Positions 16,456 through 25,650 of a stretch of DNA of 64,000 nt are shown one piece after another (the first letter of the stretch is position 1; each line of letters begins with the position of its first letter). A model generated the notes under the pieces. It was not told where the DNA came from. It searched no databases and saw nothing but the letters and a program-made list of their open reading frames with translations. The DNA lies in NCBI RefSeq assembly GCF_003048255.1, contig NZ_CP028487.1, positions 992,001 through 1,056,000 of the forward strand. The letters are read 5' to 3'. The stretch is from Yersinia massiliensis. GTDB taxonomy: Bacteria; Pseudomonadota; Gammaproteobacteria; Enterobacterales; Enterobacteriaceae. The position numbers were made by a program, and so were the translations under genes.

Positions 16456-17718
16456 ATGCCACGCGCACTTAACGACTCTTCTTCGGCGCTTACTGCCCAA
16501 AATCTGATCGCTTTACCTGAGCGTTTTGGTTGCCCGGTGTGGGCCTATGATGGCGATATTATTGCCCAACGGATCAATCAATTACGGAATTTTGATGTGA
16601 TTCGTTTTGCCCAGAAAGCCTGTTCGAATATTCATATTCTGCGTTTGATGCGTGAGCAGGGCGTCAAGGTGGACTCTGTCTCGCTCGGTGAGATTGAGCG
16701 TGCGTTAGTGGCCGGCTTCCAACCGGGGCTGGAACCCGCTGAAATCGTGTTTACCGCCGATCTGTTGGATAAGGCCACATTAATGCGAGTGACGGAATTA
16801 AACATTCCGGTGAATGCAGGCTCAATCGACATGCTGGATCAATTGGGCCAACAGGCACCCGGTCACCCAGTATGGTTGCGTATCAATCCTGGTTTTGGTC
16901 ATGGCCACAGCCAGAAAACCAATACCGGCGGCGAAAACAGTAAGCATGGCATCTGGTATCAAGACCTACCACAAGCTATCGAGAAAGTGACGCAATACGG
17001 CTTAACCTTAGTGGGTATTCATATGCATATTGGCTCTGGTGTTGACTATCAGCATCTAGAGCAAGTCTGTGACGCCATGGTCGAGCAGGTGATTAGCTTG
17101 GGGCAGGATATCAGTGCCATTTCGGCAGGGGGAGGTTTGTCGATCCCTTACGAGTTCGGTGGCGACGAGATTGATACCGAGCATTATTACGGCTTATGGA
17201 ACAACGCTCGCGAGCGTATCGCAGCCCATTTGGGCCATTCTGTCAGCCTTGAAATTGAACCGGGCCGTTTTTTGGTGGCAGAATCAGGCGTGCTTATTGC
17301 GCAAGTACGAGCAGTGAAAGAGATGGGCAGCCGGCACTACGTCTTGGTGGATGCGGGCTTTAACGACTTGATGCGCCCAGCGATGTACGGTAGTTACCAC
17401 CACATTTCATTGTTGCCAGCAGACGGGCGTTCATTAGCATCAGAAGCGTTGATTGAGACAGTGGTCGGTGGCCCGCTTTGCGAGTCAGGTGATATCTTCA
17501 CTCAGGAAGCGGGAGGCGGGCTAGAAACTCGTGCGTTACCGGCAGCCCGAATCGGTGACTATCTGGTGTTCCACGATACTGGCGCTTATGGTGCGTCGAT
17601 GTCCTCTAACTACAACAGCCGACCGCTCTTGCCCGAAGTGCTATTTGAACAAGGGCAGCCGCGTTTGATCCGCCGCCGGCAAACTATCGAAGAACTGATT
17701 GCCTTAGAAATGATGTAA
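16456..17718 (+). CDS. lysA: Diaminopimelate decarboxylase
   Basis: LysA converts meso-diaminopimelate to L-lysine and CO2, the last step of lysine synthesis. The 420 residues equal the E. coli length. It is a fold-type III PLP enzyme: the Schiff-base Lys is in RFAQKACSN (about residue 54), with HMHIGSG, the Gly-rich phosphate loop GGGLSIPYEF and the C-terminal motif GGPLCESGD containing the catalytic Cys. It is divergent from its activator lysR and convergent with galR (32 bp apart). Confidence 0.97.
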   Translation: MPRALNDSSSALTAQNLIALPERFGCPVWAYDGDIIAQRINQLRNFDVIRFAQKACSNIHILRLMREQGVKVDSVSLGEIERALVAGFQPGLEPAEIVFTADLLDKATLMRVTELNIPVNAGSIDMLDQLGQQAPGHPVWLRINPGFGHGHSQKTNTGGENSKHGIWYQDLPQAIEKVTQYGLTLVGIHMHIGSGVDYQHLEQVCDAMVEQVISLGQDISAISAGGGLSIPYEFGGDEIDTEHYYGLWNNARERIAAHLGHSVSLEIEPGRFLVAESGVLIAQVRAVKEMGSRHYVLVDAGFNDLMRPAMYGSYHHISLLPADGRSLASEALIETVVGGPLCESGDIFTQEAGGGLETRALPAARIGDYLVFHDTGAYGASMSSNYNSRPLLPEVLFEQGQPRLIRRRQTIEELIALEMM

Positions 17719-17750
17719 CAGCGCGAATCGAGTACCTAGATTAGCGTCAC

Positions 17751-18767
17751 TTAGTCATCTGTTGCCGCTTGTGGGCTGGCAACAGAATGGCGCCGTACCA
17801 GCGTCGGGCTAAACATATTGGTGATCTCGGGCAACGGGGTATGGTTGGCTAGCGCCAATGCTAACTCCGCGGCTTGTGTGGCCATCGCCACCACAGGATA
17901 GCGAATGGTCGTCAATCGAGGGCGTAAATAGCGCGAGATCAAAACATCGTCAAAACCAATCAGCGAGATCTCTTGTGGCACTTCAATACTGTTATCGCTC
18001 AGTACCGAGAGCGCGCCAGCGGCCATTGAGTCGTTATAACAGGTGACTGCGGTGAAATGCTTACCACGACCGAGCAGGTCGGTCATGGCTTGCTCACCCC
18101 CTATCTCATCCGGCGTACCGTAAGAAATTAAGCGGTCATCCACAGCGATATCAAACTCTTTTAATGCATCCAAATAACCTTGCAGGCGATCAATGGCATC
18201 GGAAATCTGGTGATTGGAGCAAATAATGGCTATCCGTTTATGCCCTTGCTGAATCAAATGACGGGTCGCCAGCCACGCGCCGTAGCGGTCATCCAATGCG
18301 ACGCAGCGGGTCTCAAAGCCCGGTAGGGTGCGATTGATCAGCACCATGCCGGGGATCTGTTCCATTAAGGAGGTCAATTCTTCATCGGATAATTTTTTGG
18401 CGTGAACCACTAGCGCAGCACAGCGGTGGCGGATCAACTGTTCGATGGCTTGGCGTTCTTTCTCTTCATCATGGTAACCGTTACCAATGAGCAGAAAATT
18501 ACCGGTGGCATAAGCCACTTGTTCTACGGCTTTGACCATCGAACCAAAGAAGGGGTCGGACACATCAGAAACAATCATGCCGACAGTTTCTGTGGATTTC
18601 TGGGCCAGTGCACGGGCATTGGCATTGGGGTGATACTGCAACTGCTCCATGGCGCTACATACCGCCATACGTGATGCTTCGCTGGCCTTAGGGGAATTAT
18701 TGATAACACGAGATACCGTCGCGACGGAAACACCCGCCAGCTTGGCAACATCCTTAATAGTGGCCAT
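17751..18767 (-). CDS. galR: Galactose operon repressor GalR
   Basis: The 338-residue LacI-family repressor begins MATIKDVAKLAGVSVATVSR, nearly identical to E. coli GalR through the head and hinge (YHPNANARALAQ). Key effector-domain stretches such as FLLIGNGYH, LIGFDDVL and FSPTLVRRHSV are also kept. It represses galactose transport and metabolism genes until galactose binds. The galR-lysA-lysR order is the enterobacterial one. A GalR-like operator lies 21 bp upstream of its start codon, suggesting autoregulation. Confidence 0.95.
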   Translation of the reverse strand: MATIKDVAKLAGVSVATVSRVINNSPKASEASRMAVCSAMEQLQYHPNANARALAQKSTETVGMIVSDVSDPFFGSMVKAVEQVAYATGNFLLIGNGYHDEEKERQAIEQLIRHRCAALVVHAKKLSDEELTSLMEQIPGMVLINRTLPGFETRCVALDDRYGAWLATRHLIQQGHKRIAIICSNHQISDAIDRLQGYLDALKEFDIAVDDRLISYGTPDEIGGEQAMTDLLGRGKHFTAVTCYNDSMAAGALSVLSDNSIEVPQEISLIGFDDVLISRYLRPRLTTIRYPVVAMATQAAELALALANHTPLPEITNMFSPTLVRRHSVASPQAATDD

Positions 18768-18787
18768 TTTTCTTCCAGAGATTTTCA

Positions 18788-18803
18788 GGGTAATCGCTTA
18801 CAT
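18788..18803. promoter_or_regulatory. GalR/GalS-type operator upstream of galR
   Basis: On the minus strand this reads ATGTAAGCGATTACCC, close to the gal operator consensus GTGNAANCGNTTNCAC (central GTAA.CGATT.C kept). It lies directly upstream of galR, so negative autoregulation is likely. Confidence 0.6.
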
Positions 18804-19038
18804 TACTCAGTTTTGCGGAAAACAGTCTTGCCCGCAAGAGGGGATGATCGCAACTTAGTAAGAAAAAACTCAAGAAAGGAAAAATAGGCATATTCGTGGT
18901 TGCTTTCCGCATTTTTGATGTGTCCGGTCGGTAGCACTTGTCTTAGTCCCAAAGGAGTATATTTAGTTAAAATTGTGCTTTGGTTTAATGGCTCGATGAA
19001 TGCTACGGTTATGATCTATTTAATCGCCTGAGATAACC

Positions 19039-21300
19039 ATGACCATCATCCGTTACCCCCAGCTTGCCCACTGGGGCGCTTATACTGCTGTCGTTGAAGA
19101 TGGCAAGTTGATCCGTTGTGAACCCTTTGCCGATGATTCAAACCCTTCGCCACTGCTGGAATCCATCACGCCGATGGTTTATTCCGATAAGCGTATCCGT
19201 AAGCCAGCCATTCGTCGCTCATGGCTGCAACAGCGGGAAAAAAGTGACCGTACACTGCGTGGGCGAGAAGATTTTGTTGAGGTGGATTGGGATGTTGCGC
19301 TGGATTTAGTCGCAGAAGAAAATCGGCGAGTCAGGGATCGTTATGGCCCTTCAGGGCTATTTACCGGTTCTTACGGCTGGTCTTCTGCAGGGCGTTTGCA
19401 TCATGCGCGCTCATTAGTTCGGCGTTTCTATTTCGGCGGCGGTGGTGGTGTTGACCAAATGGGCAATTACAGTTGGGGCTCCGCGCAGTTCTTCTTGCCC
19501 TATGTCATTGGCACTTTTACTCCGCTGACCGGCAGAGTGACGTCATGGCCGAGTGTCGTTGAGCACTGCGAATTGTTTATTGCCTTTGGCGGTCTGGCAC
19601 TGAAGAACGCTCAAGTTTCTTCCGGCGGCTCAGCAGAACATTCCCTGAAACCTTGGTTAGAGAAACTGGCGCAAAAAGGTACGCCGGTCATTAACATCAG
19701 CCCGATGCGAGATGACTGTCCTGCTTTTGTGAATGCAGAATGGATACCTATTCGCCCAAATACTGATGTAGCGTTGATGCTGGCACTGGCGTATGAGATT
19801 CAACGCGTTGATGCGCAGGATGAATCTTTCTTGGCAACCCATTGCGTAGGCTATGAGCGACTAGCGGATTATATCCGTGGCATCAATGATGGCGTGGCTA
19901 AAACGCCAGAGTGGGCCTGTGAGATAACCGGTATTCCCGCTGCGAGAATTGCTCAATTAGCACAACAACTGATTGGTGTGCGCAGTTTTATGACCTGCTC
20001 CTATTCTGTGCAGCGCGCCCATCGTGGCGAACAGCCTTACTGGATGGTCATTGCGTTGTCGGCGATGTTAGGGCAAGTCGGGTTGCCGGGTGGGGGTTTC
20101 TCGTTTGGGCATGGTTCCATGAACGGAGTCGGTAACCCGCGTATAGACACCCCTGGACCGATGATGCCGGTAGGCAAAAACCCATCTGGGCTGGCCATTC
20201 CAGTGGCTAGGATTTGTGACATGCTGCTGCAACCGGGGCAGCCATATCAATTTCAGGGGGAAACCCACACCTACCCCGATATTCATTTAGTGCATTGGGC
20301 GGGTGGGAATCCATTCCATCACCATCAACAGCTCAATCGGCTGGTGGAAGGGTGGCAAAAACCTGACACGGTCATTGTGCAGGATATCTGGTGGACGCCA
20401 GCGGCGAAAATGGCCGATATCGTGCTGCCGGTCACCAGTTCGCTAGAACGTAATGATATTGGCGGGTCATCGAGAGATCGCTATGTCTTGGCGATGCATC
20501 AAGCGATTGCACCGCAACATCAAGCCCGCAACGACTTTGATATATTCGCCGATCTGGCTGAACGACTAGGTTATCGTGATGCCTTTACTGAAGGTCGCGA
20601 TGAAATGGCGTGGATTCGACATATTTACCAAGAATGTGGCGTAGCCCAACAGCCTCACGGGGTTGAATGGCCTGATTTTGAGACATTTTGGCAACGGGGC
20701 CATGTTGACTTGCCAGCGCCGGAAAAAGAATTCGTGTTCTTTGATAGTTTCCGCGAAGATCCGCAGTTGCACCCACTGCAAACACCCAGTGGCAAGATTG
20801 AGTTGTTCAGTGAGAAAATCGCCGGTTATCAATATGCCGATTTTGCGCCACATGCTGAATGGAAGCCGCCAGTCGAATGGCTAGGTGCTCCCGAGGCTGA
20901 GCAGTGGCCACTGCATTTGATCTCAATTCAACCGGCCGATCGCTTGCACAGTCAACTTGATCCCGCGCCCTTGGCTCAGGGGAATAAAACCGCTGGCCGT
21001 GAAACACTCTATATGCATCCGCAAGATGCCGCTCGCCGCCAGATTACCGAGGGCAGTCAGGTGCAGGTCAGCAACTTACGGGGCAGATGCCTCGCGGGCG
21101 TGCGTATTACTGATGGAGTGACACGAGGCGTCGTATTGATGGCGACCGGTGCTTGGTTCGATCTCGGTTTTGGTGGCAAACAGCACCAAGTTGAACAATC
21201 GGGTAATCCTAATGTGTTGACGTTGGATATTGGGACCTCGAGGTTGACTCAGGGGCCGAATGCGATGAGTTGCTTGGTCGAAGTCACATTGAGTGAATAG
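19039..21300 (+). CDS. bisC: BisC-type molybdoenzyme (biotin/methionine sulfoxide reductase family)
   Basis: The 753-residue protein is a single-subunit bis-MGD oxidoreductase of the DMSO/TMAO/biotin sulfoxide reductase family. The Mo-ligand Ser region reads GSYGWSSAGRLHHARSL (about 114-130). Cofactor-binding stretches include QMGNYSWGSAQ, HWAGGNPFHHHQ and ERNDIGG. There is no Tat signal or N-terminal Fe-S Cys motif, so it is cytoplasmic like BisC. It probably reduces biotin sulfoxide and/or methionine sulfoxide. E. coli keeps bisC elsewhere; here it sits between galR and the OmrA-aas region. TorZ-like activity is a less likely alternative because no signal peptide is present. Confidence 0.82.
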   Translation: MTIIRYPQLAHWGAYTAVVEDGKLIRCEPFADDSNPSPLLESITPMVYSDKRIRKPAIRRSWLQQREKSDRTLRGREDFVEVDWDVALDLVAEENRRVRDRYGPSGLFTGSYGWSSAGRLHHARSLVRRFYFGGGGGVDQMGNYSWGSAQFFLPYVIGTFTPLTGRVTSWPSVVEHCELFIAFGGLALKNAQVSSGGSAEHSLKPWLEKLAQKGTPVINISPMRDDCPAFVNAEWIPIRPNTDVALMLALAYEIQRVDAQDESFLATHCVGYERLADYIRGINDGVAKTPEWACEITGIPAARIAQLAQQLIGVRSFMTCSYSVQRAHRGEQPYWMVIALSAMLGQVGLPGGGFSFGHGSMNGVGNPRIDTPGPMMPVGKNPSGLAIPVARICDMLLQPGQPYQFQGETHTYPDIHLVHWAGGNPFHHHQQLNRLVEGWQKPDTVIVQDIWWTPAAKMADIVLPVTSSLERNDIGGSSRDRYVLAMHQAIAPQHQARNDFDIFADLAERLGYRDAFTEGRDEMAWIRHIYQECGVAQQPHGVEWPDFETFWQRGHVDLPAPEKEFVFFDSFREDPQLHPLQTPSGKIELFSEKIAGYQYADFAPHAEWKPPVEWLGAPEAEQWPLHLISIQPADRLHSQLDPAPLAQGNKTAGRETLYMHPQDAARRQITEGSQVQVSNLRGRCLAGVRITDGVTRGVVLMATGAWFDLGFGGKQHQVEQSGNPNVLTLDIGTSRLTQGPNAMSCLVEVTLSE

Positions 21301-21416
21301 GGCTTGTACGACAATGAATTACAAACCTTTTCGCTACGCTGACAATGTTCACCACTGGTTACACTTTGCACGTAAATGTTTCGATTGCCCGCTGGCTGTG
21401 GCATCTCACAAACGGA

Positions 21417-21422
21417 TATCCT
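21417..21422 (+). promoter_or_regulatory. -10 element of the OmrA promoter
   Basis: TATCCT lies six bases upstream of the inferred OmrA 5' end (21429). At 17-bp spacing only a poor -35 (GGCTGT) is present, which fits a promoter that needs an activator. In E. coli that activator is OmpR. Confidence 0.45.
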
Positions 21423-21428
21423 GACTGT

Positions 21429-21525
21429 CCCAGAGGTATTAATTGGTGAGTAATCAACATACGCTGTGTGTTAAAAGCCAGTTTTTTATTTGCACCGACC
21501 TACGCAGATGCGTAGGTTTTTTTTT
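21429..21525 (+). ncRNA. omrA: OmrA/OmrB-type small RNA
   Basis: The 5' end CCCAGAGGTATTAATTGG matches the conserved seed of E. coli OmrA/OmrB (CCCAGAGGTATTGATTGG) with one difference. The 3' end keeps TTGCACC followed by the terminator hairpin ACCTACGC-AGAT-GCGTAGGT and a T-run (21498-21525). The middle is unrelated, as expected, since only the two ends are conserved between OmrA and OmrB. In E. coli these Hfq-dependent RNAs repress outer membrane proteins, curli and the ompR-envZ mRNA under OmpR control. E. coli has two tandem copies between aas and galR; only one is seen here, directly upstream of aas. Confidence 0.9.
21498..21525 (+). terminator. Rho-independent terminator of OmrA
   Basis: The perfect 8-bp stem ACCTACGC (21498-21505)/GCGTAGGT (21510-21517) with a 4-nt loop is followed by nine T. 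It also ends any read-through from the bisC gene. Confidence 0.9.
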
Positions 21526-21630
21526 ATTTGTCCATTCCTACCTCTCTTTTCAGCGAGTCCTTAAAGATCACCTCGCCTCAAATAGAGTATTCTCTCTTAA
21601 TCATATTCATTAGGTTATAGAGAGATAGAC

Positions 21631-23787
21631 ATGGTTTCTCGTTTTCTGCGCGCACTCCTGCGCCGACTATTTCGCGTGACTGTCGAAGGCATCACCGACC
21701 AATTCACACACCCAAAACTGCTGATTACCCCAAATCATGTCTCCTTTCTTGATGGTATGTTGCTCGCGCTATTTCTGCCGATAAAACCCGTTTTTGCGGT
21801 TTATACCAGTGTGACGGAAAGTTGGTTTATGCGTTGGCTGAAGCCCTATGTGGATTTTGTCGCACTAGATCCCACCAACCCCATGGCAATCAAACACTTG
21901 GTTCGAATGGTTGAACAGGGACGTCCGGTAGTGATATTCCCCGAAGGGCGTATCACAGTGACCGGCTCGTTGATGAAAATCTACGATGGCGCCGCCTTTG
22001 TTGCTGCAAAATCGGGTGCAATGGTGGTTCCTATCCGGTTGGAAGGCCCTGAATTTAGCCGCTTTGGCCGATTGGCAGACGTCTTTAAAGTTCGTTGGTT
22101 CCCGAAAATAAGCATTTATGTTTTACCGGCTACCCGCCTACCGATGCCGCAAGCGGCGCGTGCCCGTGAAAGGCGAATACTCGCGGGTGAGCAGTTACAT
22201 GCCATCATGATGAATGCGCGTATGGCTATCGTGCCACGGGAAACGTTATTTGAAGCGTTACTAGCGGCGCAAACTCGTTATGGGCGTTTTAAGCCCTGCA
22301 TCGAAGATATTTCCTTCAAAGAAGATAGCTACCATACATTGCTGAAAAAAACGCTCGGTGTCAGCCGTATCTTGCAACGTTTTACCACCGCGGGTGAACA
22401 TGTGGGCATGCTGCTGCCAAATGCGACTATCACAGCTGCGGCGATTTTCGGTGCATCACTGAGTGGTCGCATACCCGCCTTGCTGAATTACACTTCGGGT
22501 GCCAAAGGGCTAAAGAGTGCGATTACCGCAGCCTCATTAAAAACCATCGTGACATCGCGTCAATTTCTGGAAAAAGGCAAACTCACTCATCTGCCTGAAC
22601 AAGTGACTGAGGCAAATTGGGTTTATCTGGAAGACTTAAAAGATACGGTGACACTCGCAGATAAACTCTGGATTCTATTCCACTTGTGCTGCCCACGCCG
22701 TGCGATGCTGCCACAGCAAGCAGACGACAAGGCGCTGATTTTATTTACCTCCGGTTCAGAAGGTCACCCTAAAGGTGTGGTTCATTCACACGCCAGTTTA
22801 TTGGCGAACGTTGAGCAAATCCGCACCATTGCTGACTTTACGCCACGCGACCGCTTTATGTCGTCACTGCCACTGTTCCATGCGTTTGGTTTGACGGTTG
22901 GCTTATTCACTCCGTTGATGACCGGTAGCCGCGTATTTCTTTACCCAAGCCCGCTGCATTATCGCGTCGTACCTGAACTGGTTTATGACCGTAACTGTAC
23001 CGTACTGTTTGGCACCTCTACCTTCCTTGGGAATTATGCCCGCTTCGCCCATCCTTATGATTTTGCTCGTTTGCGCTATGTGGTGGCTGGGGCTGAAAAG
23101 TTAGCCGACAGCACCAAACAGATTTGGCAGGATAAGTTCGGTATCCGTATTCTGGAAGGCTATGGTGTTACTGAATGTGCGCCGGTTGTGGCTATCAACG
23201 TGCCGATGGCGGCAAAAGTGAATACGGTAGGCCGTATTCTGCCGGGAATGGAATCACGCTTGATTAAAGTGCCGGGCATAGAGCAAGGCGGCCGCTTGCA
23301 GTTACGCGGGCCGAACATTATGCGTGGCTACCTGCGAGTAGAAAACCCTGGCGTGCTGGAACAACCCTCTGCTGAAAATGCACAGGGCGAACGCGAGATG
23401 GGCTGGTATGACACGGGCGATATTGTCACCATCGATGAGCAAGGGTTCTGCGCTATTCGCGGCCGAATGAAGCGCTTTGCTAAATTGGCGGGTGAAATGG
23501 TTTCACTAGAGAGCGTCGAGCAACTGGCGATAAAAATCTCGCCAGACGGTCAACACGCCGCCGCTGCGAAAACCGACAGCGCCAAAGGCGAAGCCTTGGT
23601 CTTGTTTACCACCGACAGCGAAATCACGCGTGAGCAATTGATTAAAACGGCGCGAGAAAGTGGTGTGCCGGAGTTGGCTGTTCCACGTGATATCCGAGTG
23701 GTGAAAGCACTGCCGTTGCTCGGTAGCGGCAAACCTGACTTTGTGACACTCAGCAAAATGGCAGAAGATCCGGAGATGAGTCTATGA
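21631..23787 (+). CDS. aas: Bifunctional acyl-ACP synthetase / 2-acyl-GPE acyltransferase
   Basis: The 718-residue inner-membrane enzyme re-acylates lysophosphatidylethanolamine taken in by LplT. The N-terminal acyltransferase domain has the HxxxxD motif NHVSFLD (His36, Asp41) and FPEGRIT. The C-terminal AMP-binding domain has [20 protein letters not shown] and the adenylation motif GWYDTGDI. The ATGA overlap with lplT shows translational coupling. The full length matches E. coli Aas (719). Confidence 0.96.
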   Translation: MVSRFLRALLRRLFRVTVEGITDQFTHPKLLITPNHVSFLDGMLLALFLPIKPVFAVYTSVTESWFMRWLKPYVDFVALDPTNPMAIKHLVRMVEQGRPVVIFPEGRITVTGSLMKIYDGAAFVAAKSGAMVVPIRLEGPEFSRFGRLADVFKVRWFPKISIYVLPATRLPMPQAARARERRILAGEQLHAIMMNARMAIVPRETLFEALLAAQTRYGRFKPCIEDISFKEDSYHTLLKKTLGVSRILQRFTTAGEHVGMLLPNATITAAAIFGASLSGRIPALLNYTSGAKGLKSAITAASLKTIVTSRQFLEKGKLTHLPEQVTEANWVYLEDLKDTVTLADKLWILFHLCCPRRAMLPQQADDKALILFTSGSEGHPKGVVHSHASLLANVEQIRTIADFTPRDRFMSSLPLFHAFGLTVGLFTPLMTGSRVFLYPSPLHYRVVPELVYDRNCTVLFGTSTFLGNYARFAHPYDFARLRYVVAGAEKLADSTKQIWQDKFGIRILEGYGVTECAPVVAINVPMAAKVNTVGRILPGMESRLIKVPGIEQGGRLQLRGPNIMRGYLRVENPGVLEQPSAENAQGEREMGWYDTGDIVTIDEQGFCAIRGRMKRFAKLAGEMVSLESVEQLAIKISPDGQHAAAAKTDSAKGEALVLFTTDSEITREQLIKTARESGVPELAVPRDIRVVKALPLLGSGKPDFVTLSKMAEDPEMSL

Positions 23788-24998
23788 GTCAGCAAGTGCT
23801 AGATGATAAGCCTTTGTTATCCAGAGGGATGATTGCGGTTCTCGGCGCACAGTTTTTCTCAGCGTTTGGTGATAATGCATTACTTTTCGCCACCTTGGCA
23901 CTGATCAAACAGCAGTTATATCCCGACTGGAGCCAGCCTATTTTGCAGATGGCTTTTGTGGCGACGTACATCATTCTGGCTCCTTTTGTTGGGCAGTTTG
24001 CCGATAGCTTCGCAAAAGGACGGGTGATGATGGTCGCGAACGGCTTGAAGTTGGCGGGCGCGCTGGTGATTTGCTTCGGATTTAATCCATTTTTGGGCTA
24101 TAGCCTAGTGGGCGTGGGGGCTGCGGCTTATTCACCTGCTAAGTATGGCATCTTAGGCGAGCTCACTTCGGGTGAGCAACTGGTCAAAGCCAATGGCATG
24201 ATGGAAGCTTCAACGATCGCTGCCATCTTACTCGGTTCGGTCGCGGGTGGAATACTGGCTGATTGGCATTTAGGTGCAGCTTTAGGTGCTTGTGCGCTGG
24301 TGTATGCCATTGCCGTCATTGCCAATCTATTTATCCCTCGCTTAGCGGCTGCCCGTGCAGGTAGCTCATGGCGACCTCGTGCCATGACTAGCAGCTTCTT
24401 TAGCGCGTGCCGGCTTTTATGGCGCGATGGCGAAACCCGTTTCTCTCTAGCTGGAACCAGCCTCTTCTGGGGGGCAGGGGTCACGTTACGTTTCCTGCTC
24501 GTGCTCTGGGTGCCGATTGCATTAGGCATTACCGATAACACCACGCCCACTCTGCTCAATGCGATGGTGGCGATAGGGATTGTGGTGGGGGCCGGCGCAG
24601 CTGCGCGTTTTGTCACGCTTAAAACGGTGAAACGCTGCTTGCCTGCGGGCGTGTTGATCGGTGTGGTTGTGGCCATTTTTGCTCTGCAACACAGCATGCC
24701 AATGGCTTATTTACTGTTGATCATCATCGGGATTTTAGGCGGATTCTTTGTCGTGCCTCTTAATGCGTTGCTACAAGAGCGCGGCAAACAGAGTGTTGGA
24801 GCCGGTAATGCGATTGCTGTGCAGAATCTCGGTGAAAACACCGCCATGCTTGTGATGCTAGGGCTGTTCTCCGTCGTGGTGAAACTGGGTGTCCCAGTGG
24901 TTGCTGTCGGTGTAGGCTTCGGTGTGATATTCGCGTTAGCCATCGCATTGCTTTGGGGTTGGCAGTGGCGGCAACTGCGCCGTAAAACGGTGGAGTAA
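23784..24998 (+). CDS. lplT: Lysophospholipid transporter LplT
   Basis: The 404-residue MFS-fold protein has about 12 transmembrane segments, with the start overlapping the aas stop by 4 nt (ATGA). It flips lysophospholipids inward across the inner membrane for re-acylation by Aas. Conserved stretches include [20 protein letters not shown] at the N-terminus and [18 protein letters not shown]. The length is close to E. coli LplT (397). A terminator follows at 25020. Confidence 0.95.
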   Translation: MSQQVLDDKPLLSRGMIAVLGAQFFSAFGDNALLFATLALIKQQLYPDWSQPILQMAFVATYIILAPFVGQFADSFAKGRVMMVANGLKLAGALVICFGFNPFLGYSLVGVGAAAYSPAKYGILGELTSGEQLVKANGMMEASTIAAILLGSVAGGILADWHLGAALGACALVYAIAVIANLFIPRLAAARAGSSWRPRAMTSSFFSACRLLWRDGETRFSLAGTSLFWGAGVTLRFLLVLWVPIALGITDNTTPTLLNAMVAIGIVVGAGAAARFVTLKTVKRCLPAGVLIGVVVAIFALQHSMPMAYLLLIIIGILGGFFVVPLNALLQERGKQSVGAGNAIAVQNLGENTAMLVMLGLFSVVVKLGVPVVAVGVGFGVIFALAIALLWGWQWRQLRRKTVE

Positions 24999-25019
24999 TG
25001 TGCTAGTCATTAATATCAG

Positions 25020-25041
25020 TGCCGCCTAGTGCGGCATTTTT
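25020..25041 (+). terminator. Terminator after aas-lplT
   Basis: The stem TGCCGC/GCGGCA (25020-25025 and 25031-25036) with a 5-nt loop is followed by five T, 22 nt after the lplT stop. Confidence 0.8.
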
Positions 25042-25118
25042 ATTTGTTTTCAGGTTGAAAAAATCGTTACGCATGCCGAATATGACAAGTTGATAACGTA
25101 TTACAGGGAGCATAGAGA

Positions 25119-25577
25119 ATGACCATGGCATCTCACTACAATAAACATCATCTTGATGCAGCAAGTGCCGAATACATGATCACGACGTTTGCTAATGCAG
25201 TCAAAACTATTCCCCTGATGACCGGCGCAAAAAACGAGATTGAATATCACCAGGCACTTGAGTTAATTGAGATTCTGATTGATCGAGGTGACTTGGATAA
25301 CCCGCTTTTTGATCTGCTTGCAGCAAAAATTGCCGAATATGAGAACAGTGCGCCTGAATTTGACAGTCTTAATCAGCAGTTAGCTAATATCCCAACGGGT
25401 ATTGCCGTTTTGCGCACCATTATTGATCAGTATGGGCTTAAAGCTGCGGATTTAGAGCCTCAGTTAGGTTCTAAATCTAATGTGAGCAATATTCTTAACG
25501 GTCGTCGCGCTTTAACCGTCCAACATATCAAAGCACTTTCGGAGCGATTCGGTGTTCCTGCGGATTGGTTTATCTGA
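25119..25577 (+). CDS. HigA-like antitoxin/regulator without a partner toxin
   Basis: The 152-residue protein has the E. coli HigA (YgjM) layout: an N-terminal helical region with EIEYHQALELIEILIDRGDL and a C-terminal Cro/C1 helix-turn-helix (about 100-150) reading AADLEPQLGSKSNVSNILNGRRALTVQHIKALSERFG. Antitoxins of this kind pair with an upstream HigB RNase toxin. Here only 120 bp, with the lplT terminator, precede it, and tas is convergent downstream, so no toxin gene is present. It may be a solitary transcriptional regulator. The ATG at 25125 is an alternative start. Confidence 0.8.
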   Translation: MTMASHYNKHHLDAASAEYMITTFANAVKTIPLMTGAKNEIEYHQALELIEILIDRGDLDNPLFDLLAAKIAEYENSAPEFDSLNQQLANIPTGIAVLRTIIDQYGLKAADLEPQLGSKSNVSNILNGRRALTVQHIKALSERFGVPADWFI

Positions 25578-25605
25578 CACTTAAAGTCAGCCCGACAATA
25601 AAACT

Positions 25606-25630
25606 AAAGGCCGCAATTTGCGGCCTTTTT
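25606..25630. terminator. Bidirectional terminator between higA-like gene and tas
   Basis: AAAGGCCGCAA/TTGCGGCCTTT forms a strong GC-rich stem with an A-run on the left and a T-run on the right, so it can serve both convergent genes. Confidence 0.85.
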
Positions 25631-25650
25631 GCGATTGGAACGCGGTTAAA

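Noticed and set aside
20340..20347. Chi sites (GCTGGTGG), for example at 20340, 30030, 40982, 47058 and 53621
   Set aside because: Several occur on the plus strand, but my count is not exhaustive and such a number is ordinary for an enterobacterial chromosome; not a local feature.
24128..24697. 189-codon open frame antisense to lplT
   Set aside because: Shadow of a GC-rich membrane protein gene; Ala/Arg/Pro-rich translation with no family resemblance.
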